Source: Micromonospora echinospora
GTDB lineage: Bacteria; Actinomycetota; Actinomycetes; Mycobacteriales; Micromonosporaceae
Direction of reading: 5' to 3'
Assembly (NCBI RefSeq): GCF_900091495.1
Contig: NZ_LT607413.1
Span: forward strand, 6,091,001 to 6,155,000
DNA: 64,000 nucleotides
Of the stretch, positions 51,714-60,539 are shown piece after piece (position 1 is the first letter of the stretch; each line of letters opens with the position of its first letter). The position numbers and the translations under genes are program-made. The notes beneath the pieces are model-generated. The model saw only the letters and a program-made list of their open reading frames with translations. It searched no databases and was not told the DNA's origin.

Positions 51714-51814
51714 CGAACCACCTTCCGTTCCTGGAGGTCAACGTATCGCGCTCATCGGTTGCTCATCCGCCAGCGGCACGCTGAAGGAGCCTGCCCGACG
51801 AGAAAGGAACAACG

Positions 51815-52693
51815 ATGACTTCCGCCATTCCCGGGTTCGACTACCAGCACGTCACGGTCGACGACGAAGTGACACTGAACGTGGCCGTCGGGGGCGCCGG
51901 CAGCCCGGTCGTGCTGTTGCACGGCTTCCCGCAGACCCACCTCATGTGGCGGCACGTCGCCGTCGACCTGGCCACCGACCACACGGTGATCTGTCCCGAC
52001 CTGCGCGGCTACGGCGCCAGCGACAAACCCGAGGCGCGCACCGCCGACACGTACTCCAAGCGGACGATGGCCGCCGACATCGTCGCCCTCGCCGGCACGC
52101 TCGGTCACGAGCGCTTCGCCCTGGCCGGACACGACCGCGGCGCCCTCGTCGCCCTCCGCGCCGGTCTCGACCATCCCGCCACGATCACCCACCTCGCCAT
52201 TCTCGACGTCCTGCCGACTCTGGACATGTGGGACGTTCTGCACGGGTCTTCCGCTGCGGTCGCCTTCCACCTGTACCTGATGGCCCAGCCGCCCGGGCTG
52301 CCCGAGCAGATGATCGGGGCCAGCGCGGACGCCTTCTTCGGCTACTTCCTCGACGTGTGGGCCCGGAGCCCTCGGGCCATCCCCGCCGAGGTGCGGGCGG
52401 AGTACCTGAAGGCCGCCCGCGAGGCGGTCCCCTCGATCGTCGCCGACTACCGTGCTTCGGCCGGTATCGACGTCGAGCACGACCAGGCCGACCGGGCCGC
52501 CGGGAGTCGGCTGGCCATGCCGGTGGCCGTCGTCCAGCAGGACTGGGGAGCCGCGCTCGGCTACGACGCCGCCGGGCTTTGGCGCGCCTGGGCCGCCGAC
52601 CTGGAGCACCGCACCACGTCCGCCGGGCACTTCATGGCCGAGGAGGCACCTGACGAGATCAGCGAGGTGTTGCGTTCGCTGCTCGCCCGGTAG
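51815..52693 (+). CDS. Alpha/beta hydrolase, haloacetate dehalogenase / epoxide hydrolase-like
   Basis: 292 residues; GAAAGGA upstream of ATG. HGFPQTHLMWR oxyanion block, CPDLRGYGASDKP, and nucleophile Asp107 in AGHDRGA, all typical of fluoroacetate dehalogenase-type enzymes; the general base is His in SAGHFMAEE. The position of the halide-binding His-Trp pair reads FHLYLMAQPPGLPE here, so Trp is replaced by Leu. True dehalogenase activity is therefore doubtful; ester or epoxide hydrolysis is possible. Probably controlled by the divergent SARP-like regulator. Confidence 0.85.
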   Translation: MTSAIPGFDYQHVTVDDEVTLNVAVGGAGSPVVLLHGFPQTHLMWRHVAVDLATDHTVICPDLRGYGASDKPEARTADTYSKRTMAADIVALAGTLGHERFALAGHDRGALVALRAGLDHPATITHLAILDVLPTLDMWDVLHGSSAAVAFHLYLMAQPPGLPEQMIGASADAFFGYFLDVWARSPRAIPAEVRAEYLKAAREAVPSIVADYRASAGIDVEHDQADRAAGSRLAMPVAVVQQDWGAALGYDAAGLWRAWAADLEHRTTSAGHFMAEEAPDEISEVLRSLLAR

Positions 52694-52771
52694 TGCCACT
52701 GCGGCGCTCCTCCGTGCGATCGGACGCGTGGTCTCACCGACCCTCTCCTCCGTCCGGTCGAGCCGATGACC

Positions 52772-52805
52772 GGACGCCCGGCAGGATCACTCCTGCCGGG
52801 CGTCC
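52772..52805 (+). terminator. Strong hairpin terminator after the alpha/beta hydrolase
   Basis: Perfect 15-bp stem (52772-52786 with 52791-52805) with a TCAC loop, 79 bases after the hydrolase stop and 40 bases before the protease start. Confidence 0.75.
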
Positions 52806-52845
52806 TGCCTGTCTCCCGGCATCGGGCGTTGCTTGACTCAGCGCC

Positions 52846-54360
52846 ATGACACGAATTCGGAAAGCGATCACCCGTACGGTGGTCGTCGGGGCGCTGGTCG
52901 GTGCGACGGCGCTCACCGGTCCCGCCTCCGCGTACCCGGAGTCCGGGCAGCCGGGGGCGACCGGGGCCGCCAAGTCCATCCTCGACGTCATTCCGGCACA
53001 GACCCGGGACCGGATGATCGCCCAGGCCCCGCTGGTCGACGCGGCCAATGTCATCCGCACCGCGGTGGAACGCGCGCCGGCACGCGGCTACGCCGGCATC
53101 GGCCTGGTCGGCGACCACGTCACCCTGTGGTGGAAGGGCGCGCCGCCCGCCGACATCGTCGCAGCCGTCACCGCTGCCCGTCGTACCGCGCCGGTCGAGA
53201 TGGCCGACGCCACCTACTCCCGGGCCGACCTGCGCACGGCGGCCGCCAGACTCACCCCGGTGGTGGAAGCCGACCCGGCGGACGCCGTTCACGCGGTCAG
53301 GCTGCGCACCGACGGCAGCGGCATCGACTTCGCCGTCGACCGCACCCCGGGCGCCAGGCTGCCGAAGCTGCCGGTCACCGGCGTCCGGACCAGCTTCGTC
53401 GCACGCGAACGGATGGTCGAACGGTCCCGGGCCGACGACTCCGCGCCGTTCGACGGCGGGGCGGGCATCGGGTTCACCACGCCCGGGTGCACCGCCGGCT
53501 TCGGCGTACGTGACGCGGACACCGGCGCCGGTTACGTCCTCACCGCCGAGCACTGCGGAGCCATCGGCTCGCCCTGGCACGTCGGCTGGGACACGACCAC
53601 CGGCACCGGCACGCTGGTCGGCTACGCGGTCGACAGCAACGACGACCATGACACGATGATCATTTCGACGTCGGCGCCCGGTGACCACCTCTACGTCGGC
53701 GGTCAGCACGACGAGGTCCGTGCCCAGGTGGTCGGCTGGACCGAGGTCTTCCCCGGCCAGTTGCTGTGCCAGTCCGGGTACACCTCCGCGGGTGAGATCG
53801 GCGGTCCGGTCTGCAACCTGCGGGTCGACTTCCACTACGACGACATCGAGGACCTCGTCGAGGCCACCCAGCTCGACGGCGAGGAGTCCGCCCGGGGCGG
53901 CGACAGTGGCGGACCGGTCTACGCCGTCAACGCCGACGGCACCGTGCTCGCCGCCGGCACCACCACCCGGTCGGCCGGGCCGGGCTTCGGGTTCCAGGAC
54001 TTCGCCACCGCCCGCGACGACTACGGCAACCTCGTGCCGGCGACGGCGGTCGCCAGCACCTGCCGGGTCTCCTTCGTCGTCACCAACTCGTGGGGCACCG
54101 GCTACACCGCCAGCGTCACCGTCTACAACGACGGCCCGGCCGTCAACGGCTGGACGCTGAGCTGGGCCTTGCCTGGCGGACAACTCGTCCAGGGCCACTG
54201 GAACGGCGTCTTCCAGCAGACCGGCCCAGCGGTGACCGTCACCAACGAGAACCACAACGCCACCATCCCGACCGGCGGCGCCGTCAATGTCGGCTTCACC
54301 GCGAGCGGCTCCCCCGCCACCCCGGTGCCGTTCACCCTCAACGGCACCACCTGCAACTGA
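52846..54360 (+). CDS. Secreted S1-family (trypsin-like) serine protease with C-terminal CBM2-type domain
   Basis: 504 residues. Signal peptide to ASA (~28); a propeptide-like helical region (~40-190) as in streptogrisin-type zymogens; protease domain with His236 (LTAEHCG), Asp269 (DDHDTMI) and Ser354 (GGDSGGPVY). The final ~100 residues, from CRVSFVVTNSWGTGYTASVT to TLNGTTCN, are a family-2 carbohydrate-binding module with its paired Cys and surface Trp (WGTGY, GWTLSW, HWNG). The module suggests attachment to cellulose or chitin while degrading associated protein. Confidence 0.92.
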   Translation: MTRIRKAITRTVVVGALVGATALTGPASAYPESGQPGATGAAKSILDVIPAQTRDRMIAQAPLVDAANVIRTAVERAPARGYAGIGLVGDHVTLWWKGAPPADIVAAVTAARRTAPVEMADATYSRADLRTAAARLTPVVEADPADAVHAVRLRTDGSGIDFAVDRTPGARLPKLPVTGVRTSFVARERMVERSRADDSAPFDGGAGIGFTTPGCTAGFGVRDADTGAGYVLTAEHCGAIGSPWHVGWDTTTGTGTLVGYAVDSNDDHDTMIISTSAPGDHLYVGGQHDEVRAQVVGWTEVFPGQLLCQSGYTSAGEIGGPVCNLRVDFHYDDIEDLVEATQLDGEESARGGDSGGPVYAVNADGTVLAAGTTTRSAGPGFGFQDFATARDDYGNLVPATAVASTCRVSFVVTNSWGTGYTASVTVYNDGPAVNGWTLSWALPGGQLVQGHWNGVFQQTGPAVTVTNENHNATIPTGGAVNVGFTASGSPATPVPFTLNGTTCN

Positions 54361-54370
54361 TCCCGTCTGT

Positions 54371-54400
54371 CGGGCCCCGCCGCGTCGTCGGCGGGGCCCG
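54371..54400. terminator. Bidirectional hairpin terminator
   Basis: CGGGCCCCGCCG (54371-54382) pairs with 54389-54400, loop of 6. It lies between the convergent protease and NB-ARC regulator stops (54360 and 54415). Confidence 0.75.
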
Positions 54401-54414
54401 GTCCGGGTCGCGGG

Positions 54415-56820
54415 TCAGGACTGGGCCAGGTCGCGTCGCAGGGTGTCGCGCAGGGTCCGGACCTCCGGGGCGTCCAGTTCGCCGCACCGGTCGAATGCCC
54501 GCTGGCGCAGCAGGCGGGCTTCGGCGGCCCGGTCCGGGGCCGCGTCGGCCAGCGCCGCGAGCGCGGACAGGGTCTGCGCCTCCCACCACGGGCAGGACAG
54601 CGCGGCATACAGGTCCAGCGCCGCCCGCAGCGCCTCGGCCGCCGCGTCGACCTCGCCCAACGCCCGAAGGGCGAGCCCGTACCGGTGGACGGCGTTGGCC
54701 TCGCTGAACGTCGCGCCGCACCGGTGGAACACCCGCCGGGCGCGGGCGTACTCGTCCGCGGCGTCCCGCCACCGGCCCGTCCCGGCCAGATCCGCCCCGA
54801 GACTCATCATCGCGCCGGCCCGGGCCACCGCCGCGCCGGTACGGCTGAGATCGTTGCCCCGGCCGTGGAACACCAGCACCTCGCGGTGCAGCTCGGCTGC
54901 TTCGGCGAACCGGCCGAGCGCGGCGAGCGCTGTGCCCTGCGCGCTGGCCGCGCTGTGCTCGCCGAGGGTGTACCCGATCTCGCGGAACAGGGCCACGGCC
55001 CGGCGGCAGTGGTCGATGGCCGACCCGGCGCGGCCGGTCCGAATGTGGATCGCGGCGGTGTACGTCAGTGCCCACGCCTCCTCGCGGCGGTCCCCGATCC
55101 GCCGGGCCAGTTCCAGCGCCTGGGCCAGGGTGGCCAGGCCGTCGGTGTTGCGGTCCTGGCAGAAGTACCGGGCCCAGCCGAGGAAGTTCAGTAGTGCGGC
55201 CTCGTCGCGCGGGCTGCCGGCGGCCCGGGCCGCGGCCACGCCGAGCGAGAAGATCTCCTCCCAGGGATGCCGGTGACTGGTGGCGTCGGAGTACCAGTGC
55301 AGTGCCCTGGCGACCGCGACCACGTCGGTGTGCCGGCCGCTCCGGGCCGCGTCGCGCAGCGCCGCCAGCCAGTTGCCGGACTCCCGGTCCAGCCAGTACG
55401 CCGCAGCCCGGTCGTCGTCGAACGGGGAGTCGGCCCTACAGGCCCCCGGTTCGAACATCGCGCCGGCCTGCCGGGTGCGCCGTAGCAGCCAGTCGACCAC
55501 CTGGTCGTGTGCCCTCGTCCGGCAGGACTGGCGTTCCTCGGCGTCGAGGCGTTCGTGGGCGTAGAGCCGGACCAGGTCGTGGAGCTGGTACCGGTCCCCC
55601 GTGGTCAGCAGGACACCGGCCTCGACCAGCTCCTCCAGGGCCGTCGTGGCGGTTTCCTCGTCGGTGCCGGCCACGGCGGCGGCCAGCGCAGGCTCGAAGT
55701 CGGCGCCGGGGATCAGCGCGGCCCGCCGGAACACCCGCGCGGCCGTCGGGTCCAGTTGCCGGTACGAGACCTCGAACGCGGACCGGATGCCCAGGTCTCC
55801 GGCGGTCAGCACGGTCAGCCGTCGACGCTGGTCGCGGAGCAGGTCCACCAGCCAACCGACCGACCACTGCGGTCGGCTGGCGAGGCGGTTGCCGGCGATC
55901 CGGAGGGCCAGCGGCAGCTGGCCGCAGAGTGTGACGAGTTGGTCGGCGGCGGCCGGCTCGGCGGCGATCCGGTCGGCGCCGACGATCGCCGCGAGCAGCA
56001 GTCGACCGGCTGCCGGGGCGAGCAGGTCGAGCGGCTGGCGGAGGGCACCGGCAAGGCCGGTGAGCGGACGCCGGCAGGTGACCAGCGCGAGGCATCCCCG
56101 TCCGGCCGGCAGCAGTGGGCGTACCTGTGCCTCGTTGGCGGCGTTGTCCAGGACCACCAGCAGCGGCCGGTCCCGGGTGAGGGTGCGGAACAGACCACCC
56201 CGCTCGGCCGGGGACACCGGGATCCGGCTGTCCGGCACCCCGAGCGACCGCAGCAGTCCGGCCAGCGCCTCGGCCGGGTCGACCGGTCCGCCGGGCCCGA
56301 CGCCCTGCAGGTCGACGAAGAGTTGTCCACCCGCGAAGGCCGGGCTGAGTCGGTGTCCGGCCGCGACGGCGAGACTGGTCTTGCCGATCCCGGGCGGTCC
56401 GTGCAGCACCACCACCGAGGCGGTGTCCGGCCGTCCGGCGGTGACGTCGGCGGCCAGCGCCGAGAGCCGTGCCAGGATCTCCGCCCGGCCGGCCAGGTCC
56501 GGGAGGGCGGCGGGCAGTTCTCCGGGCACGACCACCGCCGGGCCGTCGTACGGCGGCGCAGCGCGGTCGTGTGGCGGCCGCTGCGCCCGGGCCAGGGCGA
56601 CGAAGCGGTCGCGGTCCGCCCCGGCCAGCCGCAGGGCGTTGGCGAGCAGCACCACCGTCCGTCGCTGTGGGCTGCGCACCCGGCCGCGTTCCATCTCCCG
56701 GATGCCGCGGACGCTGGAGCCGGCCGCCTCGGCAAGCTCCTCCTGGGTCAGTCCCCGCTCGAGGCGGAGGGTCCTGAGTAGACCTCCGAACTGGTCACGC
56801 TGCACCTGACTCGTGGGCAT
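54415..56820 (-). CDS. HTH / NB-ARC / TPR transcriptional regulator
   Basis: 801 residues from ATG 56820; an in-frame GTG at 56844 would add 8 residues. N-terminal XRE-type HTH (FGGLLRTLRLERGLTQEELAEAAGSSVRGIREMERGR, ~10-45), NB-ARC ATPase (P-loop LHGPPGIGKTSLA ~140, LLVVLDNAANEAQVRPLLP, CLALVTCRRPLTGLAG), winged-helix/ARC2 part (YRQLDPTAARVFRRAALIPG), then TPR repeats (LNFLGWARYFCQDR, LALRALGEVDAAAEALRAALDL). This STAND architecture is typical of actinobacterial signal-dependent regulators. Target not apparent; imperfect direct repeats lie just upstream. Confidence 0.9.
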   Translation of the reverse strand: MPTSQVQRDQFGGLLRTLRLERGLTQEELAEAAGSSVRGIREMERGRVRSPQRRTVVLLANALRLAGADRDRFVALARAQRPPHDRAAPPYDGPAVVVPGELPAALPDLAGRAEILARLSALAADVTAGRPDTASVVVLHGPPGIGKTSLAVAAGHRLSPAFAGGQLFVDLQGVGPGGPVDPAEALAGLLRSLGVPDSRIPVSPAERGGLFRTLTRDRPLLVVLDNAANEAQVRPLLPAGRGCLALVTCRRPLTGLAGALRQPLDLLAPAAGRLLLAAIVGADRIAAEPAAADQLVTLCGQLPLALRIAGNRLASRPQWSVGWLVDLLRDQRRRLTVLTAGDLGIRSAFEVSYRQLDPTAARVFRRAALIPGADFEPALAAAVAGTDEETATTALEELVEAGVLLTTGDRYQLHDLVRLYAHERLDAEERQSCRTRAHDQVVDWLLRRTRQAGAMFEPGACRADSPFDDDRAAAYWLDRESGNWLAALRDAARSGRHTDVVAVARALHWYSDATSHRHPWEEIFSLGVAAARAAGSPRDEAALLNFLGWARYFCQDRNTDGLATLAQALELARRIGDRREEAWALTYTAAIHIRTGRAGSAIDHCRRAVALFREIGYTLGEHSAASAQGTALAALGRFAEAAELHREVLVFHGRGNDLSRTGAAVARAGAMMSLGADLAGTGRWRDAADEYARARRVFHRCGATFSEANAVHRYGLALRALGEVDAAAEALRAALDLYAALSCPWWEAQTLSALAALADAAPDRAAEARLLRQRAFDRCGELDAPEVRTLRDTLRRDLAQS

Positions 56821-56842
56821 GCTCCCCCAACCACCCAACGCC

Positions 56843-56884
56843 ACATATGTAACGCACGTCGATGCTCACACATACGTTACGCGC
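56843..56884. repeat. Imperfect 15-bp direct repeats upstream of the NB-ARC regulator
   Basis: ACATATGTAACGCAC (56843-56857) and ACATACGTTACGCGC (56870-56884) match at 12 of 15 positions and are spaced 27 bases start to start. The location in the regulator promoter and the helical spacing suggest an operator. Confidence 0.35.
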
Positions 56885-56982
56885 AGCGTACGACTGTGCA
56901 CCGAGTGTGAGCATCGCCATGGTGGATCCGCGACGCGTCATCGGAGTCCAGTGGTCTGCGACGAGTAGCTTGTGGTGGATTC

Positions 56983-58749
56983 CTACCTCCGCTGAGCGGC
57001 TGGCTCCTTGCCGTCTGTGGCTCGGGCCGCCCATGCCGTCCACAGGCGGGCATAGCTTCCGCCCGCCTCGATCAGCTCGGCGTGCGGACCGCTCTCCACG
57101 ATCTCGCCATGTTCCATGACGATGATGTGGTCCGCGGACACGGCCTGGGTGAGGCGGTGGGCGACGACCAGCGCGGTTCGTCCTTCCAGCGCCGAGGCGG
57201 CCGCCTGTTCGAGGTCGCGCGCACCCGCGCTGCCGGCTTCGGCGGTCGCCTCGTCCAGCACCACGACCGCCGGGTCGAGCAGCACCACCCGGGCGAGCGC
57301 CAACTGCTGCGCCTGCGCCGGGGTCAGGGGGTGGCCGCCATCGCCGACCACGGTGTCCAGGCCGTCGGGGAGGTTGAGCGCCCACGCCAGGGCGCCGACG
57401 CGGGCCAGGGCGGCGGTGAGTTCGTCCGGCGAGGCTTGTGGCCTGGCCATCCGCAGGTCCTCGCGGAGCGGACCGGCGAACACGTGGGTCTCCTGACTGA
57501 CCATGGCGATCGTGCGGGCGGGCAGCTCGGTGACGGGAACACCGCCGAGAGTGGCGTTGCCCTGTCCGGGCCGGAGGACCCCGGCGGCGAGCGATGCGAC
57601 GGTGGTCTTTCCGGCCCCGGTGGAGCCGACCAGCGCGACATGGTGACCCGGCTCGACTCGCAGGGAGACGTCACGCAGGACGGGTGTGACCCCGTCGTAG
57701 CTGAAGCTGACGCCGGCCAGGACGAGGTCGCGCGCTGACGCGGTGGTGACGCCTGCGCGGCTTTCGGCCTCCATGCGGAGCACACCGACGAGGCGGGCGA
57801 GGCTGGCCCCGGCGTCCTGGGCCTTGTCGAAGGTGACCATCAGCAGGAGGATCGGACCGAACAGGCGGTGCAACAGCAAGGCGGCCGCCGAGACCTCGCC
57901 GAGGGTGACAGCTCCCTGGCGTACGAGGAGGAATCCCACCACCAGCACCGAGCCGAGCCCGGCCAGCTCTGCCCCGTTGATGCGCCCCACGAACCGCGTG
58001 TAGAGGGCGAACACGCTCATCGAGATGTCTCGGGCGCGTCGGGAAGCACCGGCGATGCCGGCGAGGTGTCGATCCTCCAACCGGTAGGCGTGCACCGTAC
58101 GGATGCCCTGCACGCTCTCGACGAACTGCTGGGACCGATGCGCGATGGCGACCCGTTCCGCCGCGTAGGCCGGAGCGGCCCGTGGGAGGTACCACCGTGC
58201 CCCCAGCACGTAGAGCGGGACGGCGACCGCGCCGGCCAGCCCGAGTCGCCAGTCGATGCCGATGATCGCGGCGAGGCTGATCGCCGCGAGGAGCAGTGCG
58301 GAGATCATGGTGGGTAGTACGTCGGAGACGGCCCTGTCGATGGCGCTGATGTCCGCGCCGACCCGCGAGATCAGGTCGCCCCGGCCCGCCCGGTCGAGCA
58401 CCGCCACGGGCAGGCGCAACGCGGTGTCCACGGCGCGTTCGCGCAGGTCAGCGAGAATCCGTGCGCCCAGCCGGCGGATGAGGTGGGCACCGGCACCGGT
58501 CGCCAGGCCGCCGACGACTGCGGCGATCACGATGGTCACGGCGACCGGAACGAGGGCCGTGGTGCCGCCGCCGGCCCGGACTCGGTCGACCAGCAGGCCG
58601 AGGGCGTAGGCGGGAACGATCGAGGTGCCGGCGGCGAGCAGCCCGACAACCAGCGTGATGCCGGTGGCCCCCTTGCGGGCTCGCAGTTCGGCGCCGAGCC
58701 ACGCTCTGCTCTCACGCGGGCTGGCCACAGGCAGGATCGGGTTCGTCAT
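56983..58749 (-). CDS. ABC transporter, fused membrane-ATPase half (exporter fold), second of pair
   Basis: 588 residues from ATG 58749 in ATGA overlap with the first half-transporter. Six TM helices, then the ATPase: GSTGAGKTTVA, variant signature LTPAQAQQLALARV in place of LSGGQ, and VVVLDEATAEAGS. Both the signature and the D-loop deviate from consensus, pointing to an asymmetric heterodimer with the partner gene. Lying divergent from a siderophore importer over an iron box, the pair is likely an iron-siderophore transporter of IrtAB/YbtPQ type (import or export). Confidence 0.85.
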   Translation of the reverse strand: MTNPILPVASPRESRAWLGAELRARKGATGITLVVGLLAAGTSIVPAYALGLLVDRVRAGGGTTALVPVAVTIVIAAVVGGLATGAGAHLIRRLGARILADLRERAVDTALRLPVAVLDRAGRGDLISRVGADISAIDRAVSDVLPTMISALLLAAISLAAIIGIDWRLGLAGAVAVPLYVLGARWYLPRAAPAYAAERVAIAHRSQQFVESVQGIRTVHAYRLEDRHLAGIAGASRRARDISMSVFALYTRFVGRINGAELAGLGSVLVVGFLLVRQGAVTLGEVSAAALLLHRLFGPILLLMVTFDKAQDAGASLARLVGVLRMEAESRAGVTTASARDLVLAGVSFSYDGVTPVLRDVSLRVEPGHHVALVGSTGAGKTTVASLAAGVLRPGQGNATLGGVPVTELPARTIAMVSQETHVFAGPLREDLRMARPQASPDELTAALARVGALAWALNLPDGLDTVVGDGGHPLTPAQAQQLALARVVLLDPAVVVLDEATAEAGSAGARDLEQAAASALEGRTALVVAHRLTQAVSADHIIVMEHGEIVESGPHAELIEAGGSYARLWTAWAARATDGKEPAAQRR

Positions 58750-60440
58750 CGCAGCACCGCCCGACGGTATCGGTCGTCGTGCGTGACGAGTTCGGCGTGT
58801 GAACCCTCGGCGGTGACGCTGCCGTCCCCGATGAACACGACCCGGTCGGCGGCGGCGAGCAACGTCGGGCTGCTGGTGATGACGACGGTGCCGTAGCACG
58901 CGCCCGGTCCGTGCCGCAGCGCACGGATGCCGTCGGCCATGGCCTGCTCGGTGACCGCGTCGACGGCGGTGGTCGGGTCGTGCAGGACCAGCAGCGGCGG
59001 CCCGGCGAGCAACGCGCGGGCGAAAGCGACGCGCTGGCGCTGGCCGCCGGACAGGTTCGCGCCGCGTTCGGTGACCGGCATGTGCAGACCTTCCGGATGC
59101 AGGTGGGCCACCTCGTCGGCGGCAGCGGCGCGCAGGGCTTCGGCGAGTCGTCCGCCGTGGTCGTCGTGGATGGCGATGTTCGAGGTGAGGGTGCCGGTGA
59201 ACAGATCGGTGCGGTGCGGTTCGGTGTGCAGCAGGCGGCGTGCTCGGCCACGGTCCACGGTTTCCAGCCGTTCTCCGCCGAGCAGGATGTCACCCTTGTA
59301 GGAGTCGGGTACCGCCAGTACGCGCGCCAGCGCCTCGGCGTCCGCCGGCCGGTCGGCCACGACGCCGACGAACTCGCCGGGGCGGACGTGCAGGTCGAGA
59401 CCGGCCAGCGGGCCGTAGGTGACGTCGGTCAGGCGCAGGTCGCACTCGATGCCACCGGGTGCGGCGGCGGGCGGCGGCAGGGTCACCCCGGCCTGGGTGA
59501 CGGCGGCCACCCGGTCCGCCGCGCCGCGCGCCGCGGCGGTCCAGCTGGGTACGACCGAGAGGACGCCGAACGGCTCGATGAGGAACTGCGCGGAGCCGAT
59601 CACCGTGATGAACTGGTCGACCGTGATGCGACCGGTCAGCGCGAACCAGCCCGCCATGATCGCGATGCCGCCGGTCAGCAGGGCGCTGAGCGTCGTGGCC
59701 GCGCTCAGGTACCCGTTCTGGGTCCGGGAGGCGCGCAGTGTGGCCGCCAGGGAGTGGCGGCTCACCTGGCGGTAGCGCTCGGCGCCGGTGTCCTGGGCGC
59801 CGATGCCGCGCAGGGGGCGCAGCCCGGTCACCAGATCCGTGGCGAGCGCGGTGGCCCTACCGGCCTGGTCCTGCTGCTCCTTGACGCGCCTCGCGATCAG
59901 CGGTGCGGTGAGGTTGAGGACTGCCAGCACGATCGGGATCGCGACCAGCACGGTCAGCCCGAGCGGCGCCGAGATCAGCAGCAGTGTGACCGCGCTGACC
60001 GTGACCGCCACCAGCGCACTGGTGATCCGGGGGATGTGATCGAGCAGGTAGGAGGTGTAGTCGGCATCCGTGTTGGAGATCGCGAGCAGGTCACCGGTGG
60101 GCCGGTCGGTCCGGAGCACGCGTGGGTCCAGGATCCTCGCCGCCACCTCCACCCGTAGCCGGTGGCCCTCCTCGGCGATGGCCCGTTGCAGTCGCCGAGC
60201 GCCGTGACGGTACGTCACCACCAGGACGAGATAGACCAGTGCCAGCACCGTGATCCAGATGAGCAGCGCGCCCACGTCGCCGGTGGCGACGGCCCGGTCC
60301 ACGACGACACCGATGAGGACCGGCACCAGTGCCGCGCAGAGCTGGTACACGCTGGCCAACGCCGTTCCGGTCCAGAGGCGTCGCCCGTTGCGGGCGACCG
60401 CCCTGCGCAGGACGGCGGTTCCGGGACTGGACTTGCTCAC
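58746..60440 (-). CDS. ABC transporter, fused membrane-ATPase half (exporter fold), first of pair
   Basis: 564 residues from GTG 60440 (AAGGGGG about 9 bases upstream; a GTG at 60461 lacks a ribosome site). Six TM helices. The ATPase has a strongly degenerate Walker A region (GEFVGVVADRPADAEALARV, no GxxGxGKT), but a good signature (LSGGQRQRVAFARALLAGP) and LLVLHDPTTAVD. So the nucleotide site is split unequally with its partner: this half supplies the intact signature, the other half the intact P-loop. The start lies ~60 bases from the iron box. Confidence 0.85.
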   Translation of the reverse strand: MSKSSPGTAVLRRAVARNGRRLWTGTALASVYQLCAALVPVLIGVVVDRAVATGDVGALLIWITVLALVYLVLVVTYRHGARRLQRAIAEEGHRLRVEVAARILDPRVLRTDRPTGDLLAISNTDADYTSYLLDHIPRITSALVAVTVSAVTLLLISAPLGLTVLVAIPIVLAVLNLTAPLIARRVKEQQDQAGRATALATDLVTGLRPLRGIGAQDTGAERYRQVSRHSLAATLRASRTQNGYLSAATTLSALLTGGIAIMAGWFALTGRITVDQFITVIGSAQFLIEPFGVLSVVPSWTAAARGAADRVAAVTQAGVTLPPPAAAPGGIECDLRLTDVTYGPLAGLDLHVRPGEFVGVVADRPADAEALARVLAVPDSYKGDILLGGERLETVDRGRARRLLHTEPHRTDLFTGTLTSNIAIHDDHGGRLAEALRAAAADEVAHLHPEGLHMPVTERGANLSGGQRQRVAFARALLAGPPLLVLHDPTTAVDAVTEQAMADGIRALRHGPGACYGTVVITSSPTLLAAADRVVFIGDGSVTAEGSHAELVTHDDRYRRAVLR

Positions 60441-60496
60441 TACCTCGTACCCCCTTGCCACCAGCAGCGGAAACGTGAAGTACCTTACGGATCAAG

Positions 60497-60515
60497 TTAG
60501 GAAAGGCTTGCCTTA
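60497..60515. promoter_or_regulatory. Iron box (IdeR/DmdR-type operator)
   Basis: TTAGGAAAGGCTTGCCTTA matches the actinobacterial iron-box consensus TTAGGTTAGGCTAACCTAA at most positions and is palindromic around its centre. It lies between divergent transporter genes (starts at 60440 and 60540), only 25 bases before the binding-protein ATG, so iron-loaded regulator should repress both. Confidence 0.85.
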
Positions 60516-60539
60516 CCGACGCGAGTTGGAGTACTTCAC

